Part shown: piece by piece, positions 26,797 through 36,644 of the stretch | Numbering within the stretch: position 1 is the first letter of the stretch | How the letters are laid out: each line of letters opens with the position of its first letter | Assembly: GCA_037138855.1 (NCBI GenBank) | Contig: JBAXHO010000002.1 | Span: forward strand, 1 to 63,769 | Direction: 5' to 3' | DNA from: JBAXHO01 sp037138855 | GTDB lineage: Bacteria > Patescibacteriota > Dojkabacteria > B142 > OLB20 | DNA: 63,769 nt | The notes under the pieces: model-generated | Seen by the model: only the letters and a program-made list of their open reading frames with translations | Database searches by the model: none | What the model was told of the DNA's origin: nothing | Made by a program: the position numbers and the translations under genes

Positions 26797-27957
26797 ATGA
26801 CCAAAACTTTTATTAAAATTGCAATTGTAATAATTATAATCTTCGCGAGTGTTGGAGTTATTCTGGCTTTAGTGGTATTAAAAAAAACTACAAATTCCCC
26901 ACTAACGCCTTCACCTACCCCGACACTTCTTGCTTCTCGAACTCCAAGCCCGAGCTATACGCCTATGCCTACTCGAATTCCCACCAAAGGTGCCTGGATC
27001 CCAAATTGGGGAAGTACAGCCGGTCTAGCTAGCCTCAATACCAAATCTAAACAATTTCAGGATATTTCACCAGTCTGGTATGAAGTAAACATTGATGGCA
27101 CTTTGATCAATAAACGCCCCAAAGAAGCAGCTCAAATTATCTCAGTTTTGACAAAAAATAACGTTAAAATCATTCCCGCTATTGCCATGTTTGATCATGA
27201 AATTTTTTCCCCGGTTCTCCAAACCCCGGAAAATCTCGACCGTCATGTCCAAGCAATTTGTAGCGAATCAGCCAAACAACAATATGACGGGATCGATCTC
27301 GATTATGAATCAACTAAATTAAGTGATAAAGAAAAATATTTCGAATTTATTAGTAAACTTTCCCAGTGTCTGCATCAGCAAAATGATTTACTCTATGTAA
27401 CTGTATTGGCAAAATGGGGTGATGATATCAGCTATCCTTCTTTACCTGAAACAAGAGAGGTGCAAGACTGGTCAGAAATTGCCCGATTTGCAGATCAAAT
27501 CCGCATTATGGCTTATGATTATACTTATTCTCAGGCTGCTTTTCCCGGACCGATTGCCCCACTTAGTTGGATGGAACAAATTTCAGAGTATGCTGTCACA
27601 AAAGTAGACCCGGATAAATTAGCCCTGGGAATTCATCTCTACGGCTATGAATGGTTTAGTACCAATGAATCTGATCTGACTTTTCATCCGGTCAATGAAG
27701 AATCATTATTAACTGGAAACAAAAATGTCCGTTCGTATACTTATGATACTATTCTTGGTATTTTAAAGAATTACCCGGCAGGTGAACTCAGTGATTTTGA
27801 GGGTGAAAAAGTTTTTAAATACAAAAAAGGGAATGAATATCGTGTGCTGGTATTCATCGATCCTGCAGGAATCCAAGCGCGTATCAATTTAGCTCAAAAG
27901 TATCATCTCAAAGGAGTTGTATTCTGGCGTTTGGGTGGCGAATCAAGTTTATTATAA
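26797..27957 (+). CDS. Exported glycoside hydrolase family 18-like protein
   Basis: A 386-residue protein with an N-terminal membrane/signal helix (IAIVIIIIFASVGVILALVVL), a Pro/Thr/Ser linker (about 40-65) and a GH18-type TIM barrel from GAWIPNWGS onward. The catalytic motif DGIDLDYES (DxxDxDxE) is intact; MAYDYTYSQAAFPGPIAP and IHLYGYEWF are the usual later barrel signatures, close to the YaaH/SleL-like branch acting on peptidoglycan or chitin-like sugars. ATG at 26797 is chosen because the earlier in-frame TTG start lies in repeat sequence. Convergent with truB through a shared hairpin. Confidence 0.85.
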   Translation: MTKTFIKIAIVIIIIFASVGVILALVVLKKTTNSPLTPSPTPTLLASRTPSPSYTPMPTRIPTKGAWIPNWGSTAGLASLNTKSKQFQDISPVWYEVNIDGTLINKRPKEAAQIISVLTKNNVKIIPAIAMFDHEIFSPVLQTPENLDRHVQAICSESAKQQYDGIDLDYESTKLSDKEKYFEFISKLSQCLHQQNDLLYVTVLAKWGDDISYPSLPETREVQDWSEIARFADQIRIMAYDYTYSQAAFPGPIAPLSWMEQISEYAVTKVDPDKLALGIHLYGYEWFSTNESDLTFHPVNEESLLTGNKNVRSYTYDTILGILKNYPAGELSDFEGEKVFKYKKGNEYRVLVFIDPAGIQARINLAQKYHLKGVVFWRLGGESSLL

Positions 27958-27974
27958 CTATCCTGCCAGAAATT

Positions 27975-27996
27975 AAGTCAGGAATTATCCTGACTT
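27975..27996. terminator. Bidirectional terminator hairpin
   Basis: AAGTCAGGA-ATTA-TCCTGACTT, a perfect 9-bp stem with a 4-nt loop followed by a T-rich tail on the plus strand. It forms the last codons and stop (TGA) of truB and lies 18 nt after the GH18 stop, so it can serve both convergent genes. Confidence 0.7.
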
Positions 27997-28757
27997 TTAT
28001 CATTATTTAAACAATATTCCCCAACACACGTCCGACGAATCGCAAAAGTAACGGCTGGAATTTGAATCATTTTTCCCAATTCCTGAACTAGACTTCTCAC
28101 ATAAGTTCCACTGGAACAAGTAACCTCCAAATTTAGCAATATAAAGCTTTGATTTTTATCAAACTGATTTAATTGTTCTTGCCAAATATCCTTAATTTCT
28201 TTTTGGCGAAAATCACCGTGCACCAGTGCTAATCTATTTTTTATTTCTATTAACAAATTTTTAGATTTGATTTCTGTAATATTAATCAGCTGTAAATTCT
28301 TGATTTGCACTGCTTTAGTAGGAATAACAATTTGTGCTAACTTCTCTTCACGGGCATAACGATAAAGTGGTATCCCGGCAATAGTTTTAGCTGAATATGG
28401 TGGATAAGGCATCGACCACTCGCTGGGAAAATCTGTAATTGCGGAACGCACTAGTTGTTCAATATTATTTGGAATATTTTTCGCAGTAAAGTAAGTGAGC
28501 TTTCCTAATAAATCATAACTATCAGTTGAAAAACCTAAAAGAACTGTAAATAAATAATGCTTCTCAAGATTTTGAAATTTGTCGCGTTCCTGACAGGTCG
28601 CACCAGATAATATTAACAACAAGCCTGTAGCCATTGGATCAAGTCGGCCGGCATAAGCTAACTTCACGCCTTGTAGATCAGAATGTTTAGTCCGAAATTG
28701 CTCAAGCGCCTCTAGTGGTGTCTGACCAAGCGATTTATCAAGACAAAATACTGCCAT
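27978..28757 (-). CDS. truB: tRNA pseudouridine(55) synthase
   Basis: A 259-residue enzyme making pseudouridine 55 in the T loop of tRNAs. The catalytic segment is VKLAYAGRLDPMATGLLLIL with the essential Asp in GRLDPMATG; KHYLFTVLLGFSTDSYDLLG, MPYPPYSAKTIAGIPLYRYAR and CSSGTYVRSLVQELG are further TruB blocks. It lacks a long C-terminal PUA domain, as in many short TruBs. Its ATG follows immediately on the histidine kinase stop (TAA ATG), so it is probably the last gene of the sensory operon. Ends in TGA within the hairpin. Confidence 0.95.
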   Translation of the reverse strand: MAVFCLDKSLGQTPLEALEQFRTKHSDLQGVKLAYAGRLDPMATGLLLILSGATCQERDKFQNLEKHYLFTVLLGFSTDSYDLLGKLTYFTAKNIPNNIEQLVRSAITDFPSEWSMPYPPYSAKTIAGIPLYRYAREEKLAQIVIPTKAVQIKNLQLINITEIKSKNLLIEIKNRLALVHGDFRQKEIKDIWQEQLNQFDKNQSFILLNLEVTCSSGTYVRSLVQELGKMIQIPAVTFAIRRTCVGEYCLNNDKSQDNS

Positions 28758-30572
28758 TTAAAGTAAGGAAAAATAAAAAATTGTCCCCTTATTGAGCTTA
28801 GATTCAAACCAGATTTTTCCACCATGTCCTTCAATAATTGCTTTGGAAATATAGAGTCCGAGACCAGTTCCTTCAGTTTGTGTTTTCACTGCATTATCAG
28901 CCCGGAAAAATTTTTTAAACATATCAGAGTAACTTTTTTTGGGAATTCCCAGTCCTTGATCTTTTACTGAAAATATATGTTCTTTACCTTTCAAATGATA
29001 GGAGATTTCAATCTTTGTACCATTTGGTGAATATTTAATAGCATTACTAACAAGATTTTTTAAAACCTGGGCAATTTTTTCAGGATCAATATGTAATCGT
29101 AAAAACTTCGGAAACGACTCATCAACAATAATTTGAATCTTTTTTTGATCAGCAATAATCTTCTGATCTTTGATTGTTTCTTGTACTAAAGGAATAAAAT
29201 CAGTAATTACCTTGCTAATACTAAACTTTCTGCCAACTTCAATCCTGGAAACATTTAGTAAATCTTCTACTAGCTTTATCATCCGGTTATTACTTTCTTC
29301 AATATTATTAAAAAATTCACGCTGTTCTGCTGAAAACTTACCAAGACCACTATCTTTTAGTAATTCCAAATACCAGCGAATTCCAGTCAAAGGTGTCCGT
29401 AATTGATGTGAAGCCACTGAGACAAATTCCGATTTCATACGATCCACTTCCCTTTCTTTTGTAATATCACGAAAAACAACGACACAACCTATTACTGCTC
29501 CTTCAGAATTGATTATTGGTGAAGAAGAATCTCCTACCGGCATTTCTACCAGATCTTTTTTAATTAATAACGTACCAGGATTAATTTGCGAAACTACTCC
29601 CTTATCAAAAACGTTATCCAAAAATCGATAATCACTTTCTCTCGTCTTTTCATTAATAAACTGCAATTTTGTCCGGAATTTTTTCTGCATTAACTCTTCA
29701 AGTTGAAATCCAGTAAGCATCTCCACAGACTCATTCGCCATAACTACCCGTTCATTGATATCCAATACCACTACTCCATCACCAATACTATGTAAAATTG
29801 TATTTAATCTTTCTTTTTCTTCAAAAACCTTATATTTTTCTTCTTCTACATCTTCAAAAACATTTAGTATAGCTGCTTCAGCATTTTCTAAAGTACTATT
29901 TTTTATTTCCAGTTCTTTGAAATGCTTATCTAATTCTTTTTCTGATTGCTGCAATTTAGAAACTTGCAATGACAAATTCCGATTGATCAACTGTAAATCA
30001 TCTTTTTGTGCAGCAATTTTCAACTGTGCTCCTTCATTTATACGTTGATAAGCAATCACTAATAACGAAACTCCAGAAAAACTAAGAATATAGATTAAGT
30101 TTTGAATATTAGTATAAGGTAATTCAATAAATCCTAAATTTCTTAACAATCCTAAAATAATAACAATCATAAAATATAAAAAGGTATAATAAACACCATA
30201 AGCCACACCTACTAATAAATAGACTATTACTGGAAAAAAGAAATTAAGATAATAACCAGTATGATCAAATCCCCCAACGATCGTATTATTAACAAGCATA
30301 ATTAAGGTAACTAATACACCCAAATGCATCGGAAAAGAAGAACGTGGAGCTTTCCACTGCAGATAAAATGCCACTAAAATACATAATGACAAGGTCAATT
30401 CCAAAAAAGCAGCAAAATAATCCCGAACCAAGAAGTTCGTGACTGAGAATGAAAAAATAATTACTAAACCAAACAAACCAATAATCTGTATCGTGAAGCG
30501 TCGATAATATTCAGAATTACCAACTTCTAATAAGTGTTTTTCAGCAATTTTTTTAATTAAATTATTCAGCAT
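28758..30572 (-). CDS. Sensor histidine kinase with membrane, coiled-coil and PAS regions
   Basis: A 604-residue kinase. N-terminus: about six transmembrane helices (25-185), then a coiled coil (about 190-255), a PAS domain (TILHSIGDGVVVLDINERVVMANES onward), HisKA with the phosphorylated His in ASHQLRTPLTGIRWYL, and HATPase_c with N box LVSNAIKYSPNG, G1 VKDQGLGIPKKSY and G2 GTGLGLYISKAI. It is the only protein of the cluster with a catalytic kinase core. ATG at 30572 overlaps the previous stop by 11 nt; an upstream TTG at 30590 is less likely. Partner response regulator not in the cluster. Confidence 0.9.
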   Translation of the reverse strand: MLNNLIKKIAEKHLLEVGNSEYYRRFTIQIIGLFGLVIIFSFSVTNFLVRDYFAAFLELTLSLCILVAFYLQWKAPRSSFPMHLGVLVTLIMLVNNTIVGGFDHTGYYLNFFFPVIVYLLVGVAYGVYYTFLYFMIVIILGLLRNLGFIELPYTNIQNLIYILSFSGVSLLVIAYQRINEGAQLKIAAQKDDLQLINRNLSLQVSKLQQSEKELDKHFKELEIKNSTLENAEAAILNVFEDVEEEKYKVFEEKERLNTILHSIGDGVVVLDINERVVMANESVEMLTGFQLEELMQKKFRTKLQFINEKTRESDYRFLDNVFDKGVVSQINPGTLLIKKDLVEMPVGDSSSPIINSEGAVIGCVVVFRDITKEREVDRMKSEFVSVASHQLRTPLTGIRWYLELLKDSGLGKFSAEQREFFNNIEESNNRMIKLVEDLLNVSRIEVGRKFSISKVITDFIPLVQETIKDQKIIADQKKIQIIVDESFPKFLRLHIDPEKIAQVLKNLVSNAIKYSPNGTKIEISYHLKGKEHIFSVKDQGLGIPKKSYSDMFKKFFRADNAVKTQTEGTGLGLYISKAIIEGHGGKIWFESKLNKGTIFYFSLL

Positions 30573-31881
30573 TTTTATCCTGATTTTCAAATTTATATAA
30601 ACGCTGTTTCAAATCCAGCATCTTAAGTTCTCTGCCAATCATCGCGCGATTTAATTTTTCCAATTGTAGCACTTTATTATTTAACTTTTGCGTTTGGAAA
30701 AGTACTTTTTGTTCCTCATTTTCCCGTAACACCAGTAATTTATTAATCATCTTATTAAATGCTCCAGCTAGGGTACCAATTTCATTATCAATAGTTTCAT
30801 CTGCCTGTAGTTCATAATGCCCGGAAGCAATCCGGTTAGCGATAAATGTGATTTTTCGCAATGGTTCCAATGTTTTAGAAATTATAATGCCCAGCAAAAT
30901 GCTCATACAAAATAACATTCCAAGAATCATTAACCCCTGTCGCATCACACTAAAATCAATACTTTGAATATTTTGTGTAATATCAGTTTCCAGCACCAGA
31001 TAATATCTGGTATTAGGAATTTGATTGATATTAAATAAAATTTTATTACTGCCTTGCGAAGTGATCTGATTTAAAAAATATGTTTGATCAAGATACTGAT
31101 TCTGTAGGAAAGAAAAATCTGGCACTAATCCTATGGAATTTAGCGATTGATTTGAATATCGCTGCTCTTTTTTAAATATAGCAAGCGTTTCAGGTGAAAG
31201 AGGTGCTACACTGGAAAATACTTCTGAAGGATCACAGGAATGAACTATTACACCGTAATCATCCAGAATTTTAAACATGATTTGATTATTCCTAGCAGCA
31301 GCTTCTTTTAATAAATAATTTTGAAATTGATCAGCGTTCATACTTCCAGAAATGATTCCAATAATTTTTTCATTCTGATAAATTGGAATTGCAATATAAT
31401 AACTATAAACATTAGATGTCATACCTATTGCTCCATAAATTGAAGCTTTGCCCTGAATACTTTCCTGAAAATAGGGACGAAAACTATAATCAATACCAAG
31501 ATTTTTAGAATTGCTTGAAGCAATCGCAATTCCTTTTTGATCCAAAATATTAATCACATCAAATAATTTCAAATTATTTGAATATTTTAAAATTTCAGAA
31601 ATATTTGATTCCTGGTCTTTTTGGGGGGCTTGAATAAAATCAATAATCTGCAAATTCTGGGCAATCCCTGCTAATTCCTGATGAGGATTATCAAATAATT
31701 CATAGATATTTGTGACATAATGATCGGCATATACTTCAGAAAGCTTTTTTTGTTCTGATAATAATGTCTGGCGTATAGTAATGTAATAAAAGAAAATAAA
31801 AATTGCACCAAACAATGTGAAAAAGAATACAATATAAGTAATTATTCGAAATGATAATGATTGTATGCGTTTAGTCTTCAT
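30562..31881 (-). CDS. Cache-HAMP sensor without an output domain
   Basis: A 439-residue membrane protein: transmembrane helix (IITYIVFFFTLFGAIFIFFYY), extracellular double-Cache ligand-binding domain (about 40-290, with FDVINILDQKGIAIASSN, FRPYFQESIQGKASIYGAIG, YYIAIPIYQNEKIIGIISG), second helix (MRQGLMILGMLFCMSILLGIII), HAMP (about 330-385) and a coiled coil ending in LEKLNRAMIGRELKMLDLKQ. No kinase, GGDEF or methyl-accepting domain follows, so the signal must pass to a partner. It overlaps both neighbours by 11 nt, so the operon encodes sensor, sensor and kinase in equal order. Confidence 0.85.
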   Translation of the reverse strand: MKTKRIQSLSFRIITYIVFFFTLFGAIFIFFYYITIRQTLLSEQKKLSEVYADHYVTNIYELFDNPHQELAGIAQNLQIIDFIQAPQKDQESNISEILKYSNNLKLFDVINILDQKGIAIASSNSKNLGIDYSFRPYFQESIQGKASIYGAIGMTSNVYSYYIAIPIYQNEKIIGIISGSMNADQFQNYLLKEAAARNNQIMFKILDDYGVIVHSCDPSEVFSSVAPLSPETLAIFKKEQRYSNQSLNSIGLVPDFSFLQNQYLDQTYFLNQITSQGSNKILFNINQIPNTRYYLVLETDITQNIQSIDFSVMRQGLMILGMLFCMSILLGIIISKTLEPLRKITFIANRIASGHYELQADETIDNEIGTLAGAFNKMINKLLVLRENEEQKVLFQTQKLNNKVLQLEKLNRAMIGRELKMLDLKQRLYKFENQDKNAE

Positions 31882-33271
31882 TTTTTAATTTGGCTATTTC
31901 TTTTTTTAATTCGATCATTTTTAATTCTCGACCAATCATCAAGCGATTGATCTCTTTTAATTTTTCATTCCGACCGGCAAGTATTTGATTTGATTGCTCC
32001 AAATTTTTCTCCACATCAGTACGATGAATTGCTAATCCAATCATTTGAGCTGCAGTCTGAAGAGCATCAATCTCAATCACTGACCATGTCTTAGCTGAAA
32101 TACAATCATCAAAACCAATAAACCCCCACCAGTGCTTTTCAATCCAGATAGGAACAATTAGAATAGAGATAATTTTTTGTTTGGTCAATATCAACTGCTC
32201 TGCTTTGGGAAAATCAGCCACTATTCCAGCAATTATTTTCTGATTACTTAAAAGCTCAACCCATCTTTGAAATCCTGAGCGTTGATAAGCAAATCCTTGT
32301 AAAGACTGATTATTGATTTCTGAAACTATTCCATGATTAGTCCATTCAAAAAGTTGCTTCGCTGATAACTGATTAGCTTCATTAGTATAGTTCTCAAATA
32401 GGTATATACGACTAACATCAGCTGCTTTTCCAAGTTTTTCAAGCACTGACGGAATTTTATCTGACCAGACATTAGCAATTAAGAATTTCCCAGCAACAAA
32501 ATTGATTGCTTCAATAATTTTTTCACGTCGTTCTGTTAATAACGTTTGTTCCTTTTGTGCAGAAATATCATCAATTACTAACAATACTCCCAGACTTTGC
32601 AATTCTTCTTTGACTAAAAAGCCTTTTACATCTAAGGTAATTAATTTTCCTTCGACTTCCTGAACCAACTCGAGACGATGATTGACATCTTCTTTAATAA
32701 TTTTCGTAAATAGTTGATCAAGTGTGGTTAAATTTTTTTTGCTAAATATGTGTGCTAATTGAGCATGTGACGCTCCTGAAAAACCTTTCCTACTAATCCG
32801 AAATAATTGATAGAAAAATTTATTTGCTTTAATAATATCCTTCTGAAGATTAATAATCAAAATTGCGCTATCCCAAACTTCAAGCAATAAATCAGTAGTT
32901 AGTTCTGATTTTCCTAAATGTAAATGTGTCCTGTTATTTTCATTTTTTAACCAGCGCAAATAATTGAGGAAATAAGTGAGTCGCTCTGCTAGAGAAAGTT
33001 TGATATGCAAATTGTCTGGAATTAATTCTTTTGCTAGCCCGGCAAATTCTTCTAGAATTGCATTTTGATCAACAAGCTGTTTTTCTGTTTGCAGGATCTC
33101 TTCCACATCTTTGTTGTCTTTAGCTGTTATTTTTTGTTGTAACAACAAGATTTGTTTTTCAAATTTTTGGTATGACTGATCGACTTGTGCCAACAATTTT
33201 TGCTCAGCTTTCGACAAATCGGAAATGCTATGAATACTAGTTTTAATTTGGTTGCGGAGCAGTTGATTCAT
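31871..33271 (-). CDS. PAS-GAF cytoplasmic sensor without an output domain
   Basis: A 466-residue soluble protein: N-terminal helices (coiled coil, about 15-75), a PAS-like domain (about 125-240, VWDSAILIINLQKDIIKANKFFYQL), a GAF domain (about 245-415, ENYTNEANQLSAKQLFEWTNHGI..., WWGFIGFDDC) and the C-terminal helix LKEINRLMIGRELKMIELKK. No catalytic domain. First gene of the operon that runs through the Cache-HAMP sensor and the kinase to truB. The GAF domain may bind a small molecule; which one cannot be told. Confidence 0.8.
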   Translation of the reverse strand: MNQLLRNQIKTSIHSISDLSKAEQKLLAQVDQSYQKFEKQILLLQQKITAKDNKDVEEILQTEKQLVDQNAILEEFAGLAKELIPDNLHIKLSLAERLTYFLNYLRWLKNENNRTHLHLGKSELTTDLLLEVWDSAILIINLQKDIIKANKFFYQLFRISRKGFSGASHAQLAHIFSKKNLTTLDQLFTKIIKEDVNHRLELVQEVEGKLITLDVKGFLVKEELQSLGVLLVIDDISAQKEQTLLTERREKIIEAINFVAGKFLIANVWSDKIPSVLEKLGKAADVSRIYLFENYTNEANQLSAKQLFEWTNHGIVSEINNQSLQGFAYQRSGFQRWVELLSNQKIIAGIVADFPKAEQLILTKQKIISILIVPIWIEKHWWGFIGFDDCISAKTWSVIEIDALQTAAQMIGLAIHRTDVEKNLEQSNQILAGRNEKLKEINRLMIGRELKMIELKKEIAKLKNED

Positions 33272-33431
33272 TTTTACTGAAATATTCTCGAAAACACATT
33301 ACAAATATACACGCTTTTCAACACGATGACAATAAGTACTTCTTCGGCTCAGATCTTATTGGGAGCTTGATTTGAAGCTACTTGTTATATAAGTTTAAAA
33401 AATATATATTATGTATAATTAAAATATTTTT

Positions 33432-34955
33432 ATGAATGTACATTTTTCTTGGATTTCTCTGATTTTAATCTACAATACCTTTGTTTTACTCTTTTTAGGC
33501 TTCAATACCAGCCAGAAATTAAATACGTTAGGAGCTAAATATTTCATGGGTTTAATGTTTGCTGGTGCTTGGTGGAATGCCATGGTCGCTCTGGAAAGCA
33601 TTTCACTGAGTCTAAATTTGCGAATTTTCTGGTCACAGTTATGTTATCTTGGTATTGTATCTGTACCTGTCTGCTGGCTGCTTTTCTGCATCGAATATAC
33701 CAGAAAAAAAAGTCTTTCCCAATATTATTCCCGTTTTTTGCTTTGGATAGTTCCTATTATTACCTTATGTTTAGTGGCTACTAATAATTATCATCATCTA
33801 ATTTGGACCAGTTTTTCACTAAATGGTAATTCAATACTTTCAGGCGTAGTCTATCATCATGGAGCATTATTTTATTTTCATATGATCTATGCTTATTTTC
33901 TGCTTTTCGTAGGTGGAATTCTCCTTTTTCAGGAATTAGTTACCAATAAAAAAATCAAAAAACAACGCGCAATGATTTTATTAGTTGCTATTTTGTCACC
34001 TTGGCTAGGTAACATCATTTATAATTTCACCCCGCTTAGTCAATATTTCAGTGTCGAGTTTACTCCGATTGCTTTAGCAATTACCGGGCTGGTAATCACT
34101 TATGGGATCAGACGCTTTCAATTTCTCAATGTATTACCCGAAGCAATTGACAGTGTATTCGAAAGTTTGACAAACGCTTTAATAGTGATAAACAATAATC
34201 AGGAAATTATTGCCTTTAATTCTGCTGCTCAAAAAATTTTCAATCAGGAATTAAAAAGTGGAGTTCTCATCAAAACCCTAAATATTCCAGATTTAAACTT
34301 ATCCAAAATGCTTCAGAGAAAAAATACCTCTTATAACTATTTCAATTCTCAATTAACCAAATGGCTCGAAATATCATACTTTGAATTAAATACTAAAAAT
34401 AATCAGCTAATTGGCAAAGTAATTCAGTTTAATGATATTTCCCGGATTAAAGAATCAGAAAATTATTTAAGTACTATTATTGATTTTCTTCCTGATGCCA
34501 CATTTGTAATTGATACCAAGGGAAAGATTATTATTTGGAATAAAGCAATGGAAATTCTCTCTGGAAAAAAAGCACTGGATATAATTGGTAAAGGAAATCA
34601 TGAAGCAGCTATCGCCTTTTATAATAAACGTCGTCCCATGTTGATTAATTTTGCCTTAACTCAAAACATTGCTGAAGCAGAAAAACTTTATGAGAATTTT
34701 GATTACCAGGGAAAAACTTTTTTTGCAGAAATCTTAAATACTACTTTACGTAACCGTGGCACTTATTTATGGAATATCGCCAGACCAATTTACAATAGTG
34801 AAGGAAAAACGATCGGGGCGATAGAATCAATTCGTGATATCAGCGATTCCAAGCGAACTGAGAAACAATTACAAGCGAAAATAAAAGAGCTCTCCAGCTT
34901 AAATGAATTAATCACTGCCAGAGAGCTCAAATCAATTGATCAAGAAAATCAATAG
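33432..34955 (+). CDS. 7TM-PAS-PAS sensor without an output domain
   Basis: A 507-residue membrane protein. Seven N-terminal transmembrane helices (about 5-225) match the 7TM N-terminal region of some histidine kinases. Two PAS domains follow (VFESLTNALIVINNNQEIIAFNS... and IIDFLPDATFVIDTKGKIIIWNKAM...; the second with the RDISDSKRTEKQL exit helix). The protein ends in SSLNELITARELKSIDQENQ, a variant of the helix that ends the two sensors on the other strand. No kinase domain. Divergent from that operon across a 160-nt AT-rich promoter region; ends 4 nt from the helicase stop. Confidence 0.85.
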   Translation: MNVHFSWISLILIYNTFVLLFLGFNTSQKLNTLGAKYFMGLMFAGAWWNAMVALESISLSLNLRIFWSQLCYLGIVSVPVCWLLFCIEYTRKKSLSQYYSRFLLWIVPIITLCLVATNNYHHLIWTSFSLNGNSILSGVVYHHGALFYFHMIYAYFLLFVGGILLFQELVTNKKIKKQRAMILLVAILSPWLGNIIYNFTPLSQYFSVEFTPIALAITGLVITYGIRRFQFLNVLPEAIDSVFESLTNALIVINNNQEIIAFNSAAQKIFNQELKSGVLIKTLNIPDLNLSKMLQRKNTSYNYFNSQLTKWLEISYFELNTKNNQLIGKVIQFNDISRIKESENYLSTIIDFLPDATFVIDTKGKIIIWNKAMEILSGKKALDIIGKGNHEAAIAFYNKRRPMLINFALTQNIAEAEKLYENFDYQGKTFFAEILNTTLRNRGTYLWNIARPIYNSEGKTIGAIESIRDISDSKRTEKQLQAKIKELSSLNELITARELKSIDQENQ

Positions 34956-34959
34956 CTAA

Positions 34960-36426
34960 TTAACGCTGCACGAAAGTCAATGCTTTTCCCTGCTGATCAC
35001 CACGACCGGTTCGGCCAATTCGGTGAACATAATCATCAAAAGTGTTTGGTTCATCGAAATTGATCACATGAGAAACATTGGAAATATCTAAGCCACGTGC
35101 TGCTACATCAGTTGCTAAAAGAATATTAACCACACCCTTTTTAAAATTTTGAATCGAACGATTTCGTTCATTTTGACGTTTATCACCATGAATGGAAGCG
35201 ACGCCTATACCTTTTTGACTCAAGGCTTTTTGTAATGTATCAACATAACGTTTCGTACCAACGAAAACGAGCACTTTCGTGGCTGTTTCATCACGTAAAA
35301 TCCCTTCCAATAAACCAAGTTTTTCCTGACGGTCACTAAAACGGATAACGTCTTGGTCCACATTTTGAGAAGTATCAGCACTTTTCACGGAAATTTTGAC
35401 AAATTCATTTTGCATAATTTCTGTAATTAGTCTTTCTACTTTTTGATTAGAAGTCGCTGAAAAAAATGAAGTATGTTTCTGTTTTGGTAAACAAGCGACG
35501 ATCTGACGAATTGGATCGACAAAACCCATATCCAGCATCCGGTCAACTTCATCTAAAACAAGATTATTGATCTGAGAAAAATTGATGATGTTACGTTTCT
35601 GTAAATCCAATAAACGACCAGGTGTACCAATAATAAAATTATAGCCACGGCGAATATTATCGATCTGCCAGTTAATATTGGTTCCGCCAGTACAACGTAC
35701 CGAATAAAGTCGTAAATTTCTGCTTAAAGCGTAAAATTCTTCATTGATCTGATCAGCAAGTTCTCTTGTTGGTGTGACAATCAAGACTTTTTGCCCCGGA
35801 AGATTAAGTGATTTCTGAATTAAAGGAATCAAAAAAGCTGCAGTCTTACCGGTACCGGTATTAGCTATACCTAAAATATCTTTTCCCTCAAGCATTTTTA
35901 GAACAACATCATTTTGAATTGGTGTGGGTACTGTATACCCTTTATTTAAAATATTTTTTGCCAAATCTGCATGCAAATCAAGATCTGCATATTTAAAAGC
36001 AGGAGTAAAAACAGCTTTATTTTCCACAGGGACAGCCTTTCTAATATACATTGCTGTGTTTAAAGTTTCCTTGCGGATTTTATTTTTAGAATTACCAAAA
36101 CGACTGTCGGAAAAGGAACGCTGTGGAGGACGATTGCCTCCAAAATTGCCTTTACCGCGGTTATCATTGAAACGATTTCCATTATAACCACTGCGTTCAC
36201 CCCGATCCGAATAAGATCTGGAATATGAATCACTATAAGTCCTTCGTGGACTAGCTACATTGCCAGACTCCAAAGAACGCTTTGGAAAAGAATTACTGTA
36301 AGATTTGCGTGGACTGACAGCATTACCTGATTCTGGTGAACGTTGTGGAAAAGATTTCCGAAACGGTCTACTCTCGCGATTATTAAAATTGGACGTTCGC
36401 GGTCCCTGATTTTGAAATTTCAACAT
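34960..36426 (-). CDS. DEAD-box ATP-dependent RNA helicase
   Basis: A 488-residue RNA helicase of the RhlE/CshA type. Core motifs: Q motif (YTVPTPIQNDVV), I NTGTGKTAAFL, Ia TPTRELADQ, II DEVDRMLDMGF (DEVD instead of DEAD), III SATSNQ, IV VLVFVGTKRYVDTL, V ATDVAARGLDIS, VI HRIGRTGRG. The chain stops soon after motif VI, so there is no C-terminal tail. Instead residues 1-115 form a low-complexity Arg/Ser/Gly/Asn segment with internal repeats (ESGNAVSPRKSYSNSF, ESGNVASPRRTYSDSY), a probable RNA-binding tail moved to the front. A structured leader precedes it. Confidence 0.93.
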   Translation of the reverse strand: MLKFQNQGPRTSNFNNRESRPFRKSFPQRSPESGNAVSPRKSYSNSFPKRSLESGNVASPRRTYSDSYSRSYSDRGERSGYNGNRFNDNRGKGNFGGNRPPQRSFSDSRFGNSKNKIRKETLNTAMYIRKAVPVENKAVFTPAFKYADLDLHADLAKNILNKGYTVPTPIQNDVVLKMLEGKDILGIANTGTGKTAAFLIPLIQKSLNLPGQKVLIVTPTRELADQINEEFYALSRNLRLYSVRCTGGTNINWQIDNIRRGYNFIIGTPGRLLDLQKRNIINFSQINNLVLDEVDRMLDMGFVDPIRQIVACLPKQKHTSFFSATSNQKVERLITEIMQNEFVKISVKSADTSQNVDQDVIRFSDRQEKLGLLEGILRDETATKVLVFVGTKRYVDTLQKALSQKGIGVASIHGDKRQNERNRSIQNFKKGVVNILLATDVAARGLDISNVSHVINFDEPNTFDDYVHRIGRTGRGDQQGKALTFVQR

Positions 36427-36447
36427 GAAAATTCATTAAAAAATAAG

Positions 36448-36552
36448 TCCCCTTAGCTTTGGAAACAGCTCGCCAGTGCACGTAAACACATGTGATAAAC
36501 TCAAACGAAAGAAATTAAGGGAGATTCCTTCCGGAGTGAAGACTCCGAAAGT
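36448..36552 (-). promoter_or_regulatory. Candidate structured leader of the helicase mRNA
   Basis: The 218-nt gap upstream of the helicase can fold. An outer stem pairs 36450-36455 with 36516-36521 and encloses a hairpin at 36455-36470 (AGCT...AGCT). A second hairpin, CGGAGT-GAAG-ACTCCG, lies at 36532-36547. Bacterial helicase mRNAs are often controlled through long leaders, so autoregulation is plausible. No known RNA family recognised. Confidence 0.4.
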
Positions 36553-36644
36553 TCAAAACATTTTGAAACGAAGCCTGCTGAATACAAGGTTTAATTATAC
36601 TCTAAATATATAAGAATAGGAAATGAAAGGAGAGAAAATGATTT

